Assembly (NCBI RefSeq): GCF_007786455.1
Contig: NZ_VNJK01000007.1
Location: 47,183 to 111,182, forward strand
DNA: 64,000 nt
DNA from: Paenibacillus agilis
GTDB taxonomy: Bacteria > Bacillota > Bacilli > Paenibacillales > Paenibacillaceae
Reading direction: 5' to 3'
A program made the position numbers and the translations under genes. Each line of letters opens with the position of its first letter. The first letter of the stretch is position 1. Positions 8,044 to 16,400 of this stretch are shown here, one piece after another. Below the pieces are notes generated by a model. It saw only the letters and a program-made list of their open reading frames with translations, was not told the DNA's origin and did no database searches.

Positions 8044-8256
8044 CTAGTCCCTTTCTTTATAGAAATGCTTTTCACAAGTCTTTATTATATCTTCTGCCAT
8101 CATTTCATATTGGGTGTTATTGGTCACTGTACGCAATGCTTGTATCAAAGCATCTCTACAATGAGATTCAGGCCTTGCGTGACTTGTTGAGAATCTAGAT
8201 GTATCCACTTCCAATTCAGCAGCAATATCTATTAATCTTTCTAGCTTTTTATTCAT
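8044..8256 (-). CDS. Hypothetical protein, 70 aa
   Basis: A short helical, charged product (MNKKLERLIDIAAELEVD). It is one base upstream of the 110-aa gene and probably cotranscribed with it. The long structured-looking leader 8320-8440 lies directly upstream. Confidence 0.5.
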   Translation of the reverse strand: MNKKLERLIDIAAELEVDTSRFSTSHARPESHCRDALIQALRTVTNNTQYEMMAEDIIKTCEKHFYKERD

Positions 8257-8319
8257 AACGATTCCCCTAAAGTATAAAAACTATTTTTCTTGATCATACT
8301 AATCATTAAGCGTTGGTGA

Positions 8320-8440
8320 GTCGGCCGACCCCCGTACATAACGCACACGAATTATGGCGCGCGCCGTAGTATTTACTTTGGCCATAACGATAGGAAGTAA
8401 ATTATTAGCTGAAAACCGACGGGTTTTCGGCTATTCGTGT
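8320..8440. ncRNA. Structured intergenic element, pseudoknot-like
   Basis: ACACGAAT (8345-8352) pairs with ATTCGTGT (8433-8440). Inside lie ATTTACTT/AAGTAAAT (8371-8378 with 8394-8401) and an 11-bp hairpin at 8407-8432 that abuts the closing strand. TATGGC (8353-8358) can pair with GCCATA (8381-8386), crossing the ATTTACTT stem as a pseudoknot. A perfect GTCGGCCGAC palindrome sits at 8320-8329. No gene fits here. It could be a leader RNA of the 70-aa gene or a DNA signal. Confidence 0.45.
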
Positions 8441-8462
8441 TAGATCTCTTGGACCTTTCAGA

Positions 8463-8795
8463 TTACCTAAGAAAGTCGCCTAAAAACGGAGCCGATAATA
8501 GAACGAACCAAAATGTACACAATAAAGTTAATTGCTTTGAATAAATCCTTTTTATATTTGGATCATCTGCAGCCCTGAGCCCAATTAAAATAAGCATGGG
8601 AATTATAGTACTAAACAATACAATAAAACCAGGATGAACTATCAGTTCACCTATGTAATCTAGAATTTTAAAAGCTTCTATATTAGTTTCATTAGCTAGG
8701 CTTGGCAATTTTACTATTTCAAAAATGACCATTATTATTTTCAAGAAAATTATCAGTCCGAGTATCCAAAGACTTCTCCAAATTTCCTTAATCAA
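8463..8795 (-). CDS. Membrane protein, 110 aa, probable TTG start
   Basis: The likely start is TTG at 8795, nine bases after AAGGTGG; a longer frame to 8888 overlaps the upstream gene without a binding site. Three hydrophobic segments are visible (LWILGLIIFLKIIMVIF, a central GFIVLFSTIIPMLILIGL and the C-terminal LLCTFWFVLLSAPFL). No family was recognised. Confidence 0.5.
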   Translation of the reverse strand: MIKEIWRSLWILGLIIFLKIIMVIFEIVKLPSLANETNIEAFKILDYIGELIVHPGFIVLFSTIIPMLILIGLRAADDPNIKRIYSKQLTLLCTFWFVLLSAPFLGDFLR

Positions 8796-8811
8796 CGATT
8801 GAATCCACCTT

Positions 8812-9060
8812 TCATTCTTTAATCTCAATTTTTCTTTTATTAAATTGCATGTGAGTACGCAATAATTCTCGTGAGTCCATACTTTCAATACAATCGATCA
8901 TCTCTTTCCTCACATATTCTGCGACGAAATCGATAATATCCTCAGAATCCACTTTAATCTTAGTCTCTATTCCTTCTTCTGTATTTCCAACAATATATAC
9001 CTCACCCCCAAAATCACCATGATATATAAACGTTGCGCTTTTCTTTTTAAAAGAATGCAT
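8812..9060 (-). CDS. Hypothetical protein, 82 aa
   Basis: AGGAGG lies eight bases before the ATG at 9060; upstream in-frame starts lack a site. The product is an acidic, beta-rich small protein (FIYHGDFGGEVYIVG). No family was recognised. Confidence 0.55.
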   Translation of the reverse strand: MHSFKKKSATFIYHGDFGGEVYIVGNTEEGIETKIKVDSEDIIDFVAEYVRKEMIDCIESMDSRELLRTHMQFNKRKIEIKE

Positions 9061-9134
9061 TTTACCATCCTCCTGAACACGTAATAGATTCAATTATTCT
9101 AATAACTTTGACTTACTCGTACACTTGAGAAACC

Positions 9135-9374
9135 CTAAATACGACCTTCTTCATGGTCTTTAACAAATTCTTCACACTCTTCTAGAGTACCAAATATATT
9201 ACCATACTCATCATAGCTAGAAATACTTGGAATCAACTCGTTTGTAATATGATTAAATGGAATCCATCCTCCAATTGCTTTGTATGCACTATGAGTTTCA
9301 GTAATTCTTATATTCAAAGCTCTTGCCTCTTCATATACCCTCTGAACAAATTCTGCATCATATCTTCCATCCAC
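9135..9374 (-). CDS. Hypothetical protein, 79 aa
   Basis: GAGGCG precedes the ATG at 9374 by ten bases. The product is soluble and acidic at its end (FVKDHEEGRI). No family was recognised. Confidence 0.55.
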   Translation of the reverse strand: MDGRYDAEFVQRVYEEARALNIRITETHSAYKAIGGWIPFNHITNELIPSISSYDEYGNIFGTLEECEEFVKDHEEGRI

Positions 9375-9397
9375 TGTAATCGCCTCATTTCTGTATA

Positions 9398-10303
9398 TTA
9401 ATTACGTATACGAACTAAGGAACCTTCATTAATGTAGAAACTTTCATTGCGACCAGAACGAATTTGAATAGGGTCTCCTTGACAAAAACTCCATTCATAA
9501 CGACCTTTAATCCACCCATCACCAAACTTTACTTCAATATAACTCCCAGCATGTACTTTTTCTCCAGACACAAAGTGTCTTAGGCTGCCTCCTCCCTCAT
9601 GTCCTAATGTGATATACCCCTCAATCATCCCTTCTTTAGTAGGTTCAGGTGTCATTGGGTCTTTTTCCCCCACCCACTTCTTTACATTCATTCTGAATCC
9701 AGGTATAGGTTCTAACCAATCCGCATCAAAATAATAGGTGCCAGTATAATTACCAAATCGTTCTGTATTAAATAGCATTCGAACTTCTGAAAAATCAGGT
9801 AATCTAACTACCTCTTCGCCAACCTCAGGATAATACCGCTCAATTAGACTTGACCAAATACGTGAAATAAAATCATCGTTACTCTCTAATTCAAATCTTG
9901 GTAAAGTAGATATAAAATCGGCCCTTCTCTTCCCAATTGACTCTACGTCATGAACCCGGTTACTCGTTCCTAGATATGGATATAACAAATATAATCCTAA
10001 GTGATATAGGTGAATATCAATATCCCCAGACATCAACTTATCTAATAATAATTTCAGAGCTTTAATGCGGTCTGTTTTTGTATCCGCATGAAGACGAAGT
10101 CGATTTTTGATTTTTAAATTTGAAAAGTATGAGTAGGGGTAGTGATAAACTACATTAGCATCATACCAACGGTGAATCACTAAAGGCCACTCCGTCCCCC
10201 CTTTACCTGGCATGCCGGACTTGTACACATCCTCCATATAATTCATTACATGTTTGAGATCATTCTCAATAGTTTTGGAATTATTCTTATCCAGTCCTCT
10301 CAC
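9398..10303 (-). CDS. Hypothetical protein with DUF5348-like C-terminal domain
   Basis: The 301-residue product has an alpha-helical N-terminal two-thirds and a beta-rich C-terminal part (about 225-301) with EGYITLGHEG, a GSYIEVKF strand and GDGWIKGRYEW. That C-terminal pattern resembles DUF5348, a small SH3-like domain common on Firmicute mobile elements. The reported GTG start overlaps an AAGGAG site; a CTG three codons later (10294) is eight bases from it and may be the real start. Function unknown. Confidence 0.55.
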   Translation of the reverse strand: MRGLDKNNSKTIENDLKHVMNYMEDVYKSGMPGKGGTEWPLVIHRWYDANVVYHYPYSYFSNLKIKNRLRLHADTKTDRIKALKLLLDKLMSGDIDIHLYHLGLYLLYPYLGTSNRVHDVESIGKRRADFISTLPRFELESNDDFISRIWSSLIERYYPEVGEEVVRLPDFSEVRMLFNTERFGNYTGTYYFDADWLEPIPGFRMNVKKWVGEKDPMTPEPTKEGMIEGYITLGHEGGGSLRHFVSGEKVHAGSYIEVKFGDGWIKGRYEWSFCQGDPIQIRSGRNESFYINEGSLVRIRN

Positions 10304-10404
10304 TCCTTTTCTAATTTATCTATGCAAACAGATACATTTATTAGCTATATTCCTCATATTACTGATCCATTTCATAGCTCTTATCATCAAATTGCGCACA
10401 TCTT

Positions 10405-10788
10405 TCACCTTCTATCGGCTTCATTTGCTTCTCGAATAAACAACTCATAGCGATCCAAGTTAATCGGGTGAATCTTTCCGTGCAAAAGGCAATTGTCCTC
10501 TTCTAACGAAAAACCATCGATGGATTCTGCTGATTTAATTTTCAAACCATTAATAGAAACTAGATAATATTCTTGTCTTATCGTTTTTACCTCAAATTCT
10601 CTAATCCGTTGCCTGGCTTTCGTTTCACTGATCCGAAACTCTACAAGCTTCTCTTTGCGCTCATTAAAATGCTTATATAGTACATTTAATACATTGGATA
10701 CTTTATGTTGTTTAAAAATGAGTTTTTCGATGAATACAAGAACGAATAAGATAAGAATCAGAAGCAATATGACAAATTGTATGTTCAC
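10405..10788 (-). CDS. Membrane-anchored hypothetical protein, 127 aa
   Basis: The likely start is GTG at 10788, six bases after GAGGTG; that site lies across the stop of the upstream protease gene, so the pair is coupled. An N-terminal helix (FVILLLILILFVLVFIEKLIF) anchors a charged cytoplasmic part. It may be a partner or substrate of the protease. Confidence 0.55.
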   Translation of the reverse strand: MNIQFVILLLILILFVLVFIEKLIFKQHKVSNVLNVLYKHFNERKEKLVEFRISETKARQRIREFEVKTIRQEYYLVSINGLKIKSAESIDGFSLEEDNCLLHGKIHPINLDRYELFIREANEADRR

Positions 10789-10793
10789 CGTGT

Positions 10794-11798
10794 TCACCTC
10801 ATGTAATCGGTTCGTTCATGTTGTAGTTTTTCGATAGCATCTTTAAGATCTTTTACTGCAATCAATTTCATTTGACCTATGCTGTTGTTCTTAACTTGTT
10901 CTTTCATTGAATAGGGATACAAAAATAGGTCTGCTCCTGACTCTGCTGCAACCTTCATCTTAGTATTTAATCCTGAAATCTTTTTAACCTCTCCCTCTGA
11001 ACTTATTGATCCTGTACCAACAATCTTTAGATCACCCAAATGCATCATATCAGGTTGGAGCTGTTGAACCAGCCCAAGAGCAAGGATCATGCCTGAGGAG
11101 CTGCCTATCATGTCGTTTGGAACATTAATAATTCTGTCTTCGTCAAGTTCTGTGTAGGGAGTGTTATTAGCAAGCATAATGCCTATAGATGGCTGACCGT
11201 CACTACCCGGGATCAATCTAGACTTAAGAATCATTGTCTCCCCTTCTCGCAGAAGCTTCACTTCAATAATTTCTCCTATTTGTTTTTCCCTCAAAGCACC
11301 TGGGATGTCAGAAACAATGTCGATCGGATATTCATCAATGGAAATAAGATGATCTCCTTCTAAGAATACCGATACCTCTTTCATTTCAGGAACTAATATC
11401 ACCACAGGTGATTTCAATGTACGAGGAACATCCATATCTAAGTAAGAGAAGACGGAATGGAGTATTTCTTGTTTCATATAAGGAAGAATGTTTCTTGATA
11501 TTTTCCTTTGATCTTCTGGTGATAAGTCGAATTCATATTGCGCTGCTTCTAATTCATAACCTTTGATCGCATTTATAATATCACTAATCTTTTTAGAGGA
11601 AATGTAACTTTTGTTGTACACTATGTTGAAGTTTGATGGTACTTTTTTAGAAGTAAACATACTTGAGTCAAGCATTTCATCGACACTTATAATTCCACCT
11701 GGACCTATATATGTGCGACTCTGTTGGGGTATCAATATATCAAGCCATACTAATAGAAGCACAGCTGCGCTTAAGATTAGAACTTTCTTATATCTCAT
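10794..11798 (-). CDS. Membrane-anchored PDZ-Lon (S16) serine protease, YlbL-like
   Basis: Residues 6-24 form a signal anchor. A PDZ-like region (about 130-200, with KSPVVILVPEM and LEGDHLISIDEYPI) is followed by the Lon S16 proteolytic fold from about 220 to 330. The catalytic Ser is expected in GSSSG (S234) and the Lys at K280 (GLNTKMKVAA). This is the domain order of the YlbL/SdrC-like outside-facing proteases. It should degrade or process proteins at the outer face of the membrane. It is shorter in its N-terminal region than typical YlbL, and the usual GPSAG has become GSSSG. It is coupled to the membrane protein downstream. Confidence 0.8.
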   Translation of the reverse strand: MRYKKVLILSAAVLLLVWLDILIPQQSRTYIGPGGIISVDEMLDSSMFTSKKVPSNFNIVYNKSYISSKKISDIINAIKGYELEAAQYEFDLSPEDQRKISRNILPYMKQEILHSVFSYLDMDVPRTLKSPVVILVPEMKEVSVFLEGDHLISIDEYPIDIVSDIPGALREKQIGEIIEVKLLREGETMILKSRLIPGSDGQPSIGIMLANNTPYTELDEDRIINVPNDMIGSSSGMILALGLVQQLQPDMMHLGDLKIVGTGSISSEGEVKKISGLNTKMKVAAESGADLFLYPYSMKEQVKNNSIGQMKLIAVKDLKDAIEKLQHERTDYMR

Positions 11799-11812
11799 TA
11801 TAAGCCCCTCAC

Positions 11813-12034
11813 TTAAAGCAGCCTTATTTGTTTGTGTGATTCATCTACTTCCTTTAATAGCTTTAAATGGTTAACATGACTAATCACTCCTTTGTTCATT
11901 TTATGAAACCTTACTAAGTAATCAAGTACATGCGACTCGGTAGGCAAATCAAGCGTTTTCTTTAAATGTTCCACTTCATCCTTTACATGTGGCTTTGCTT
12001 TCACACTCTTTCTAGGGTCCTTTTTGTTATTCAA
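11813..12034 (-). CDS. Small ribbon-helix-helix-like DNA-binding protein
   Basis: The best start is TTG at 12034, six bases after AAAGGTG; the frame could extend to 12058 but has no site there. The roughly 73-residue basic product has a KPHVKDEVEHLKKTLDLPTE core consistent with a ribbon-helix-helix repressor. Three phased TTTGTACCCA repeats lie just upstream and are likely its operator. Confidence 0.5.
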   Translation of the reverse strand: MNNKKDPRKSVKAKPHVKDEVEHLKKTLDLPTESHVLDYLVRFHKMNKGVISHVNHLKLLKEVDESHKQIRLL

Positions 12035-12062
12035 TTTCATCACCTTTCTGATCATCAATCAT

Positions 12063-12114
12063 TTTGTACCCAAATGAGTATCATTTGTACCCATTATACC
12101 CCGTTTTGTACCCA
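12063..12114. promoter_or_regulatory. Three phased TTTGTACCCA repeats, probable operator
   Basis: The 10-bp sequence TTTGTACCCA is repeated exactly at 12063-12072, 12084-12093 and 12105-12114. The period is 21 bp, about two helical turns, so bound proteins would lie on one face of the DNA. The cluster is upstream of the small DNA-binding gene. Confidence 0.65.
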
Positions 12115-12151
12115 AAGTAAATTCATTCCAAGGAATTAACTTCATAAAGAG

Positions 12152-12174
12152 ACCCCTTACATAACGGAAGGGGT
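12152..12174 (-). terminator. Probable terminator
   Basis: ACCCCTT and AAGGGGT form a 7-bp stem with a 9-base loop, downstream of the 181-aa gene on the minus strand. The T run after it is weak. Confidence 0.45.
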
Positions 12175-12198
12175 TGTAGTTACAAACGTTCTATATGG

Positions 12199-12744
12199 TT
12201 AGTCCCAATCTCTCATCCTCGATAGGAGCAGCTTAATCAAATTTCGCTGATTTCCTTTTCGTACTTCAATAATAAAATCCCAAAAGAGAATTGAAATGAG
12301 CTCATGAAGTGTCATTTTAAATTTGGAGTCGGCAAGCCTTAAATCTTGTAAAAACACTTCACCCCTAAGAGCGAGCTGTCTCTTCATATCAATTTCAAGA
12401 GCACTCCACTTCATATCAATCCAATCTTCTTCCGATTCCACAGTTAGGTGTCTGTGATGAACCGATCTCTTTTCTAAAAGTCGCTTTATCATTTCCTCTG
12501 TCTGATAGTGACTTCGTATTTGCAGCAAAAAGTCTTCGTATAACATTTGTACCAGCGAAGCAACTGAAATGAGATTATCGGGATCTTCACCAGTCAAGCT
12601 GTACATATCATCAAGAAAGATTTCAGCTCGCTGAAAATCTATTTCCCTAGCTTTAATGCGAACCGGAGTAGAGTTTTTCTTTCTATTCCCTTCAAAAAAA
12701 CCACTGAATGCATGGATAAAACTTTTACGCTTCATATTCAGCAA
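12199..12744 (-). CDS. Hypothetical protein, 181 aa
   Basis: The TTG at 12744 is nine bases after AGGTGG and overlaps the end of the upstream gene by 20 bases, so the two are coupled. The product is helical and highly charged. Its mid-part (SVASLVQMLYEDFL and MTLHELISILFWDF) contains two similar leucine-rich helices. No family was recognised. Confidence 0.55.
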   Translation of the reverse strand: MLNMKRKSFIHAFSGFFEGNRKKNSTPVRIKAREIDFQRAEIFLDDMYSLTGEDPDNLISVASLVQMLYEDFLLQIRSHYQTEEMIKRLLEKRSVHHRHLTVESEEDWIDMKWSALEIDMKRQLALRGEVFLQDLRLADSKFKMTLHELISILFWDFIIEVRKGNQRNLIKLLLSRMRDWD

Positions 12745-13165
12745 AACGAATCACCACCTGACCGCAATTTAAGTAATTCATAATATACCGATGAACAAAT
12801 CGTCTAATTGAAGAATTACTTTGGAAAGCCAGCTCCTCTACGTAATCAAAGGTTTTTTGATCAAGTTTTATGTGCATGTATTGACCTGTGTCCTGGTATT
12901 CAATTTGATGCAAGCGGTCAGGATAAAGTTTGTAATGGTCTAGCGCTGCTATGAATACAAGGGTGTTTGAAACGGATTCATTTCTAACGATCTGCCTTTT
13001 TTCTTTCGCGAGGCCGCGCAATTTCTTCCTTTGTTCTAGTGTGACAGGAAACTTAATTGACTTTAATTTATCCGAACGTACTTTCCTTTTCCGTTCTGCT
13101 TCATTCACAGGAATAGACTCTGGTTCTTGAAAGAAAATTGAGTTAAGCCCTCCCCTTTTCTCCAC
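12725..13165 (-). CDS. Hypothetical basic protein, 146 aa
   Basis: A GTG start ten bases after GGAGG. The first 65 residues are very basic (RKRKVRSDKLK), and the middle (KFPVTLEQRKKLRGLAKEKR) may be a ribbon-helix-helix. A plasmid DNA-binding or copy-control role is possible. No clear family. Confidence 0.5.
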   Translation of the reverse strand: MEKRGGLNSIFFQEPESIPVNEAERKRKVRSDKLKSIKFPVTLEQRKKLRGLAKEKRQIVRNESVSNTLVFIAALDHYKLYPDRLHQIEYQDTGQYMHIKLDQKTFDYVEELAFQSNSSIRRFVHRYIMNYLNCGQVVIRFAEYEA

Positions 13166-13315
13166 TTACAATTCGCCTCCCTTAAATATCCCATGGTCAT
13201 TTTGCTATTTTTCCATTTTTCTATTAATAAAACCTATGAGGACAATCTATGAATTAGAACGTTTACGACGTGGTTTTTATGGAGAGAATATTACATAGAA
13301 GGAGGTGTTTAATTG

Positions 13316-13432
13316 ATGAGTAGCGTCACTAAAAAGGAAGCAATGGAATTAATGCATATCATGAAAAAAGTGGCCCATAGACACACCGTTCCTAAAGTGG
13401 TGAAGAACAAAAAAAAAGGAACTACAAAGTAG
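13316..13432 (+). CDS. Very small basic protein, 38 aa
   Basis: A near-perfect AAGGAGGTG lies seven bases before the ATG, one of the strongest sites in the window. The product is MSSVTKKEAMEL then a Lys-rich end KVVKNKKKGTTK. It is on the opposite strand from its neighbours and ends inside a terminator hairpin. Its short length hides it from usual gene callers. Confidence 0.6.
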   Translation: MSSVTKKEAMELMHIMKKVAHRHTVPKVVKNKKKGTTK

Positions 13433-13441
13433 CTCCTTTTT
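13413..13441. terminator. Bidirectional terminator
   Basis: AAAAAGGA-A-CTAC pairs with GTAG-C-TCCTTTTT. A and T tracts flank both sides, so it can serve the 38-aa gene (plus) and the SLH gene (minus). Confidence 0.7.
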
Positions 13442-13446
13442 GATGG

Positions 13447-16400
13447 TTATTTCTTTGAAACTTCAAAAAAGTTATAGATGATAGAAGCAGCCTCAGCGCG
13501 TGTAACATTCTGTTTAGGACGGAACGTACCGTCTGGATAGCCCTTCACAATCTCAGCTGCAGACAGCAACTGAACATCTGTCATTGCCCAGCTAGAGATA
13601 TTAGATGTGTCACGATAAGCCATGCCTTTCAATTCATGTTTTTCCATTAGGCTGCCGATCATTCTAGCTGCCTGTTCTCGTGTAATTAAGGTGTTCGGTC
13701 TAAATTCAGTTTTACTAAACCCTTTAATTACTCCATGATCATGCGCAATGCGCAATGTTCGATAGTACCACGCATCAGATTCAATGTCCTTAAACGCCAT
13801 AGGCGTTGATGAGCCTTTTTCTTCTAAACCAAGCGTCTTGACTATGAACGTCATAAACTCCGCGCGTGTAATGGCTCTATGCGGCTCAAACAATCCATTT
13901 ACGGGTTTTGCAATAATACCTCTGTCATATAAGGATAAGACCTTATTTTTGTTGTACAGCCCTTCAATATCCTTAAATACGACATCTTCAATTTTCTGTT
14001 CTTCTTTATTGTTATCTTGTTCGTCAGGGACTTTGTTATCATTACCATCGGATGGTTTGTTATCGCCATCATTAGTAGAAGATGAATCCTCTGTACTCGA
14101 CTCGCCATTACCAGTATTACTCGAAGTATCCGATGATTTCGCAGTCCGTGATTTTATCATTTGAACTTTAGATCGATCACCGGATTCATTTTCTGTCCAA
14201 ACCTCAACCTGGATATCCGTATCTGGTTTAAGATTTTGAAGTGTGAATGTTTTTTCTTTCCCGCGATAAACTTCCTTATTATCTTTCGTCATAATAATCA
14301 TTTCGTTTTTAGAACCGATCTTGAAATGATAAGTTATTTGAGACTGAGCAGCATCAACATCTACTTTAAGGTCTCCAGATGGCAAGGTATCGAACGATGG
14401 CACTTTGACTATCGAACCTTCTCCAGTAGAATTGAATGGTACTAAGACTATATCCTTGTATCGCTTAGCACTCTCTAATCCTGTTAATGTAGCAAATGAA
14501 TCTTTTGTTTCTACGAGTAGATTACCTCCTTGATACACTCGATAACCATCTGCTCCAGCTGCATCTTCCCAATCGATTTTCACACTATTCTCTGATATCT
14601 CTTTCATTACTACTTGTTGATTGTCCATACCTGGACGCATAACCCAAACAAATGGTGTTTCTGCACCTATGCCAGTTTCGTTAACAGCTTGAATTGTAAA
14701 CCTATAAGTTCCACCTTGCTTCAATGACTTAACCGTCCATTCAGCATTGGTAGCAATGCCAATTTCTTTCCCTTCTTGCTTAATCACATAGGTTTTCGCA
14801 GAAGGGGTAGGCTCCCAAGAAAGTTTTAAGTTCTGACCATCTTCAATAGCTTTGATTACCCCAACTTGAGAAGGTAAAGTTAAAAAGGAAGCAGACGTAT
14901 TTGGGCTATACCCCGATTCATTGCCAGCTGCTACATTTACCTTATAATGCTGACCTGCATTTAAACCCGTTACCTCCAACTCCGTATCAGAAGTTTCTAT
15001 TTCCCTATCTCCAACCTTCACTCTATATTTGTCAGCACCAGTAGCTGCTTTCCATGTAAGAACAGCTTTTGTTTCATTAATATTCGATATTTGCATGGAG
15101 TCAGCTTCTACTACTGCTGGGATCGTTTTTAACGAAGTAGATACTTCTTCGCCATGTCCACTTCTGTTTTCAGGTCGAACACTAATCTTATAACGCTCTC
15201 CTGGGTTAAGATCCTTCACCTCAAATGTTGTTGCTGGAGTGTTCCCAACTACTTGACCATCCACAAGAATTGAATAAGTACTTGTCCCTTTCAAACTATC
15301 CCATTCTATAATCAAATGATCAGATCCATATTCTAACGTCCGTATACCACTAATACGTGATGGTAACGTAACCACATTTAATAAATCTGCCATTTGTCCG
15401 GTTCCTGTTTGATTGATTGCTGAAATAAAGTAATTATACTCGGTTTCTGAAGCAAGCCCACGATCCCTAAATGACAACTCATTACCATTGTATATCGTGA
15501 GTTGTTCTCTCTTTAAATCATAATACGTAGCAGTCGTTACTGAATCCCAATTCAAATGAACACCATCATTATAAATTTGTAACGTTGAAAACTTTCCTGG
15601 TGCACTTGGGAGCGACAAATAACTAGCTGTTGCTGCAGCTCCTCGTCCTGCGCTATTTTCTGCAGCTACCTTAACCGTATAGTATCTACCTGGCTGCAAA
15701 TTGTTTACAGGATGATACGTTGCTGATGTGACTGTATTTTCAAAAACAGCCTGTTGAGATACATTTTCTATTACACTTATATGATACTTATCTGCTAATG
15801 GAACTGATTCGAAATACACGTTCGCGTTCGCTGGATCTCTTTCAATAGAATACAAAGTTAACTGCTTAGGTGCAGTTGGTATTGTTTTTGCAGATACCGG
15901 TGAACTAAACGCGCTGCTTCCACTGTGGTTCTTAGCCATCACCCTGTATTGATATTCGTTCCCAGGACTAATCGTACTATCAATCAGAGTATTAGTAGGA
16001 TATGCAACATTCCAAACTTGCCCTGTCGTCATATTTTCAATGAAATATTGGTATCCATCTGTTAGTACGTTACCAGGTAGGTTCCATGACAACTTAATTT
16101 TGTTTTCTTCTGCTGAATCTATTTTTAAATTTGGTGCAACTGGTAAGGACTGCAGCTGTAATTCTTGACTTGTCATCTGCTGTGTATTCCCAGCCAAGTC
16201 CGTTACTTTCGCATGCACGTACCAAACACCCTCGTTTGTGATTGTAAGCTCTTGTTCATTTTTTGTAGCAGCTGTCCAGTGTAAAGGTGCTGCCGGACTG
16301 TTCGTAACCGCATAAAAACGATTGTTTTCGTCAATACCTTGATCGTCTTTATAATGTATAACAATTGGAATATGTCCTTCATGCCAAGTACGCTTCATTG

